Source: Clostridia bacterium (GTDB lineage Bacteria; Bacillota_A; Clostridia; Oscillospirales; CAG-272). Taken from it: a stretch of DNA of 7,844 nt. Positions 6,188 through 7,844 of this stretch are shown here, one piece after another (position 1 is the first letter of the stretch; every line of letters begins with the position of its first letter). Position numbers and translations under genes: made by a program. Under the pieces are notes generated by a model. It did not search any database and was not told the origin of the DNA. It saw nothing but the letters and a program-made list of their open reading frames with translations. The stretch is taken from contig JAFXWT010000173.1 in assembly GCA_017542695.1 (NCBI GenBank), positions 1-7,844 of the forward strand, read 5' to 3'.

Positions 6188-6285
6188 TGGAAAAATACAT
6201 TTATTTTTTGATAATCGGTTACTTTTTGCTGTTTCTCGCGTTATATTTGGCGGCAAGTACCAAAAACAATAAAAAACGGAGGTAA
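6187..6285 (+). CDS. Small single-helix membrane protein (32 residues)
   Basis: The ATG at 6187 shares its A with the TAA stop of the anti-sigma gene (TAATG), an arrangement typical of termination-reinitiation. There is no strong Shine-Dalgarno of its own. The product begins MEKYIYFLIIGYFLLFLALY: one uninterrupted hydrophobic helix (about 4-23), then a polar basic tail STKNNKKRR. The positive-inside rule predicts N-outside, C-inside. Its last codons CGG AGG TAA supply the ribosome binding site of the next gene, so the ORF fits exactly between the two larger genes with no spare sequence. I recognise no family. It may be a partner of the anti-sigma protein or of the lipoprotein, or a coupling ORF with little function of its own. 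Confidence 0.62.
   Translation: MEKYIYFLIIGYFLLFLALYLAASTKNNKKRR
6278..6282 (+). promoter_or_regulatory. Ribosome binding site of the lipoprotein gene, embedded in the small ORF
   Basis: GGAGG lies 8 nt before ATG 6291 and overlaps the Arg-Arg-stop end of the 32-residue ORF. Ribosomes finishing the small ORF would uncover this site, linking lipoprotein translation to it. Confidence 0.8.
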
Positions 6286-6290
6286 ATTAA

Positions 6291-7844
6291 ATGAAAAAAT
6301 TGCTCATTATTGTTTCTATAATGCTTGTTATGTCGACGCTTGTCTCCTGTGCGGGACAGACCGTGCCGACGGCAAGCGAAATAACAAATGTCGTTCCCTC
6401 GGCTGCGACGTCGGAAACGACGGAAACGTCTGAGCCGGCGTCGACGACGTCGCAGCCCGTAGTGACGCCACCGTATATTGTGAGCGAACCGGCAATGATA
6501 AGCGACGGGGCTCCTTTCTCAAATCAGATCATCGAAACCGAAGACAAGATTTTTCCTGCGGCGAGAGATTATGCGGCGGTATCGTATGGAAATCTTTACG
6601 AGTATTACAGCAAGATCGACGGAAAAATGCACGTGTTCTGCGACGATCCGAACTGCGACCACAAGAATTTCGACGGCGAAAAGTTCACGCCGAAGTGCGC
6701 CGCGTGCCTGATATGCGATCCGTATATTCCTTTTGAAGTATCGCCCCTCATATATTTCCGTGAACGGATATACTTTGTAAACTTCGGCGAAATATTCTCG
6801 TCGAATGAGGACGGCGGCGACGTCCGTCTTGAATATTCGATCTCGGATAAGCGCGAGCCGTACGAGATCCTTGCAGCCGATCCTTCGCGCACCGCCGTGT
6901 CCTCGGGAAACGCGTCTTTGAGACTGAGAATAAGCAGTCAGGACGGACAGTACATTTATCTGAACGCGGTATATGACAACGAAAATCAGCCGACATTAAG
7001 ATATGACATCCTGACAAAAAAACTGATAAACCTCAACGAAAAAATCGCCGCACTTGAAGAAAAACTCGGCACGCATCTCGCGGTTCTCAGCACAAAAGCA
7101 AACGGGAAAATATACGTTCGGAAATACGTCGAAAACACGAACCCCGACGAGTGGTATCTCGGCGATAGGATCTACGAAGACGGAACGTACGAGATCACGG
7201 CGGATTTTGAAGGCATAGTCCTTTCAAGCGACTCTTTTGATACGACATATTATTTGCGTACTACCGAAGGAAGATTCATAAGGGGCACGAGCGGCGAATA
7301 CGACAATAAGCTCGTTCTGATAAAAGAAAACGGCGAAGTTGAAACAATAATCGACAATATAAAAGAAACGCTCGGCGATGACGTCCGGTTCCTTTATATT
7401 GATACAAATTATATTTACTATACGTTTTTGACAGGTGTAAACAACAGTTTGAACCTCGGCAAGGTACTCAAAATACCAAACACGCGCTTAAACCAAAGTT
7501 GGGGCAAAATACTGCGCTATGACAGAAACGCGGGCAAGAACACGGATGTTGTCGAGGTGGTGAAAAACCATACAAAAAAGAGCGGCACGAAAACCGAGCT
7601 AAAAGACGAAAACGGACAAGTTTACGGATATTACGATCTTTATGACATAACGATCGGCACAAATCCGTATTATTTTACAAAGTTGAACGATTCCGGCAAA
7701 GTTGAAAAATCACTGTACTACGAATCGGAAAAAACGCTCAAAGATGTGCGCGGGTACTACTATTATAAGGTAGACACAAGCAAAACCGCGATCACGCCCA
7801 TCATTGACAACAGTACGATGGAGCAAGTGATCGACGACGGAGTA
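6291..7844 (+). CDS. Cysteine-containing surface lipoprotein, probable beta-propeller-like (partial, C-terminus outside window)
   Basis: Open for 518 residues to the window end. A signal peptide (MKKLLIIVSIMLVMS, about 1-19) ends in the lipobox LVSC with Cys20 as the lipidated residue, so the protein is anchored on the outer face of the membrane. A Ser/Thr/Pro-rich linker follows (about 24-66). Next comes a tight Cys/His group: Cys117, Cys122, His124, Cys136, Cys139, Cys142 (C-x4-C-x-H, then C-x2-C-x2-C). I recall a similar FC-DPNC-H pattern ahead of propeller-like domains in other clostridial lipoproteins. The remainder is rich in short Tyr-rich strands (LIYFRERIYFVNFG, GQYIYLNAVYD, GKIYVRKYV, TNYIYYTFL), consistent with repeated beta blades. 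Codons AAA, ATA and TTA become commoner toward the 3' end than in upstream genes. As last visible gene of the sigma operon it may be the sensor or a target; function unknown. Confidence 0.85.
   Translation, partial: MKKLLIIVSIMLVMSTLVSCAGQTVPTASEITNVVPSAATSETTETSEPASTTSQPVVTPPYIVSEPAMISDGAPFSNQIIETEDKIFPAARDYAAVSYGNLYEYYSKIDGKMHVFCDDPNCDHKNFDGEKFTPKCAACLICDPYIPFEVSPLIYFRERIYFVNFGEIFSSNEDGGDVRLEYSISDKREPYEILAADPSRTAVSSGNASLRLRISSQDGQYIYLNAVYDNENQPTLRYDILTKKLINLNEKIAALEEKLGTHLAVLSTKANGKIYVRKYVENTNPDEWYLGDRIYEDGTYEITADFEGIVLSSDSFDTTYYLRTTEGRFIRGTSGEYDNKLVLIKENGEVETIIDNIKETLGDDVRFLYIDTNYIYYTFLTGVNNSLNLGKVLKIPNTRLNQSWGKILRYDRNAGKNTDVVEVVKNHTKKSGTKTELKDENGQVYGYYDLYDITIGTNPYYFTKLNDSGKVEKSLYYESEKTLKDVRGYYYYKVDTSKTAITPIIDNSTMEQVIDDGV

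Noticed and set aside
6208..6246. TTGATA (6208-6213) and TTATAT (6241-6246) as a promoter for the lipoprotein gene
   Set aside because: The spacer is 27 bp, far too long; the AT-richness is explained by codons for the hydrophobic helix of the small ORF.

Overview
The window looks like a chromosomal piece of an anaerobic, spore-forming or formerly spore-forming Firmicute of the class Clostridia, probably an uncultured gut lineage. The evidence is a SipL-like SPOCS (DUF3794) plus LysM spore-coat protein, a sigma factor paired with a DUF4367-type anti-sigma protein, strong AGGAGG ribosome binding sites, and a MarR–ABC–ABC exporter operon of the kind common in this class. Base composition is moderate, with heavy use of TCG, GTC and GAC codons. 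I cannot name a genus from the sequence.

The minus strand (1-2989) holds one operon read from right to left. A MarR-family repressor (2472-2933) is followed by two half-transporter ABC exporter genes, 670-2475 complete and 1-686 cut by the window edge. The genes overlap: ATGA between marR and the first ABC gene, 17 bp between the two ABC genes. A near-consensus sigma-A promoter with 10-bp direct repeats lies just upstream of marR. The first ABC subunit has the altered Walker B and switch residues of the degenerate site of heterodimeric multidrug exporters (TM287/288, BmrCD, LmrCD type). The likely picture is drug efflux under local MarR control.

The middle (about 3050-4790, plus strand) is a single-gene unit. 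It has a 5' leader with a hairpin, a 522-residue cytosolic SPOCS/LysM protein resembling the SpoIVA-interacting protein SipL, and a clear intrinsic terminator.

The right part (4834-7844, plus strand) is a second operon. A good extended -10 promoter drives an ECF-type sigma factor (start GTG 4897), then a single-pass anti-sigma-like protein with a DUF4367-like C-terminal domain (17-bp overlap), then a 32-residue single-helix membrane microprotein (6187-6285), then a large cysteine-bearing lipoprotein that runs off the window end. The arrangement suggests an envelope-stress or ligand-sensing circuit: lipoprotein and microprotein at the membrane, anti-sigma spanning it, sigma factor in the cytosol. 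Its signal and regulon cannot be seen here.

I saw no tRNA, rRNA, CRISPR array, insertion sequence or phage gene.
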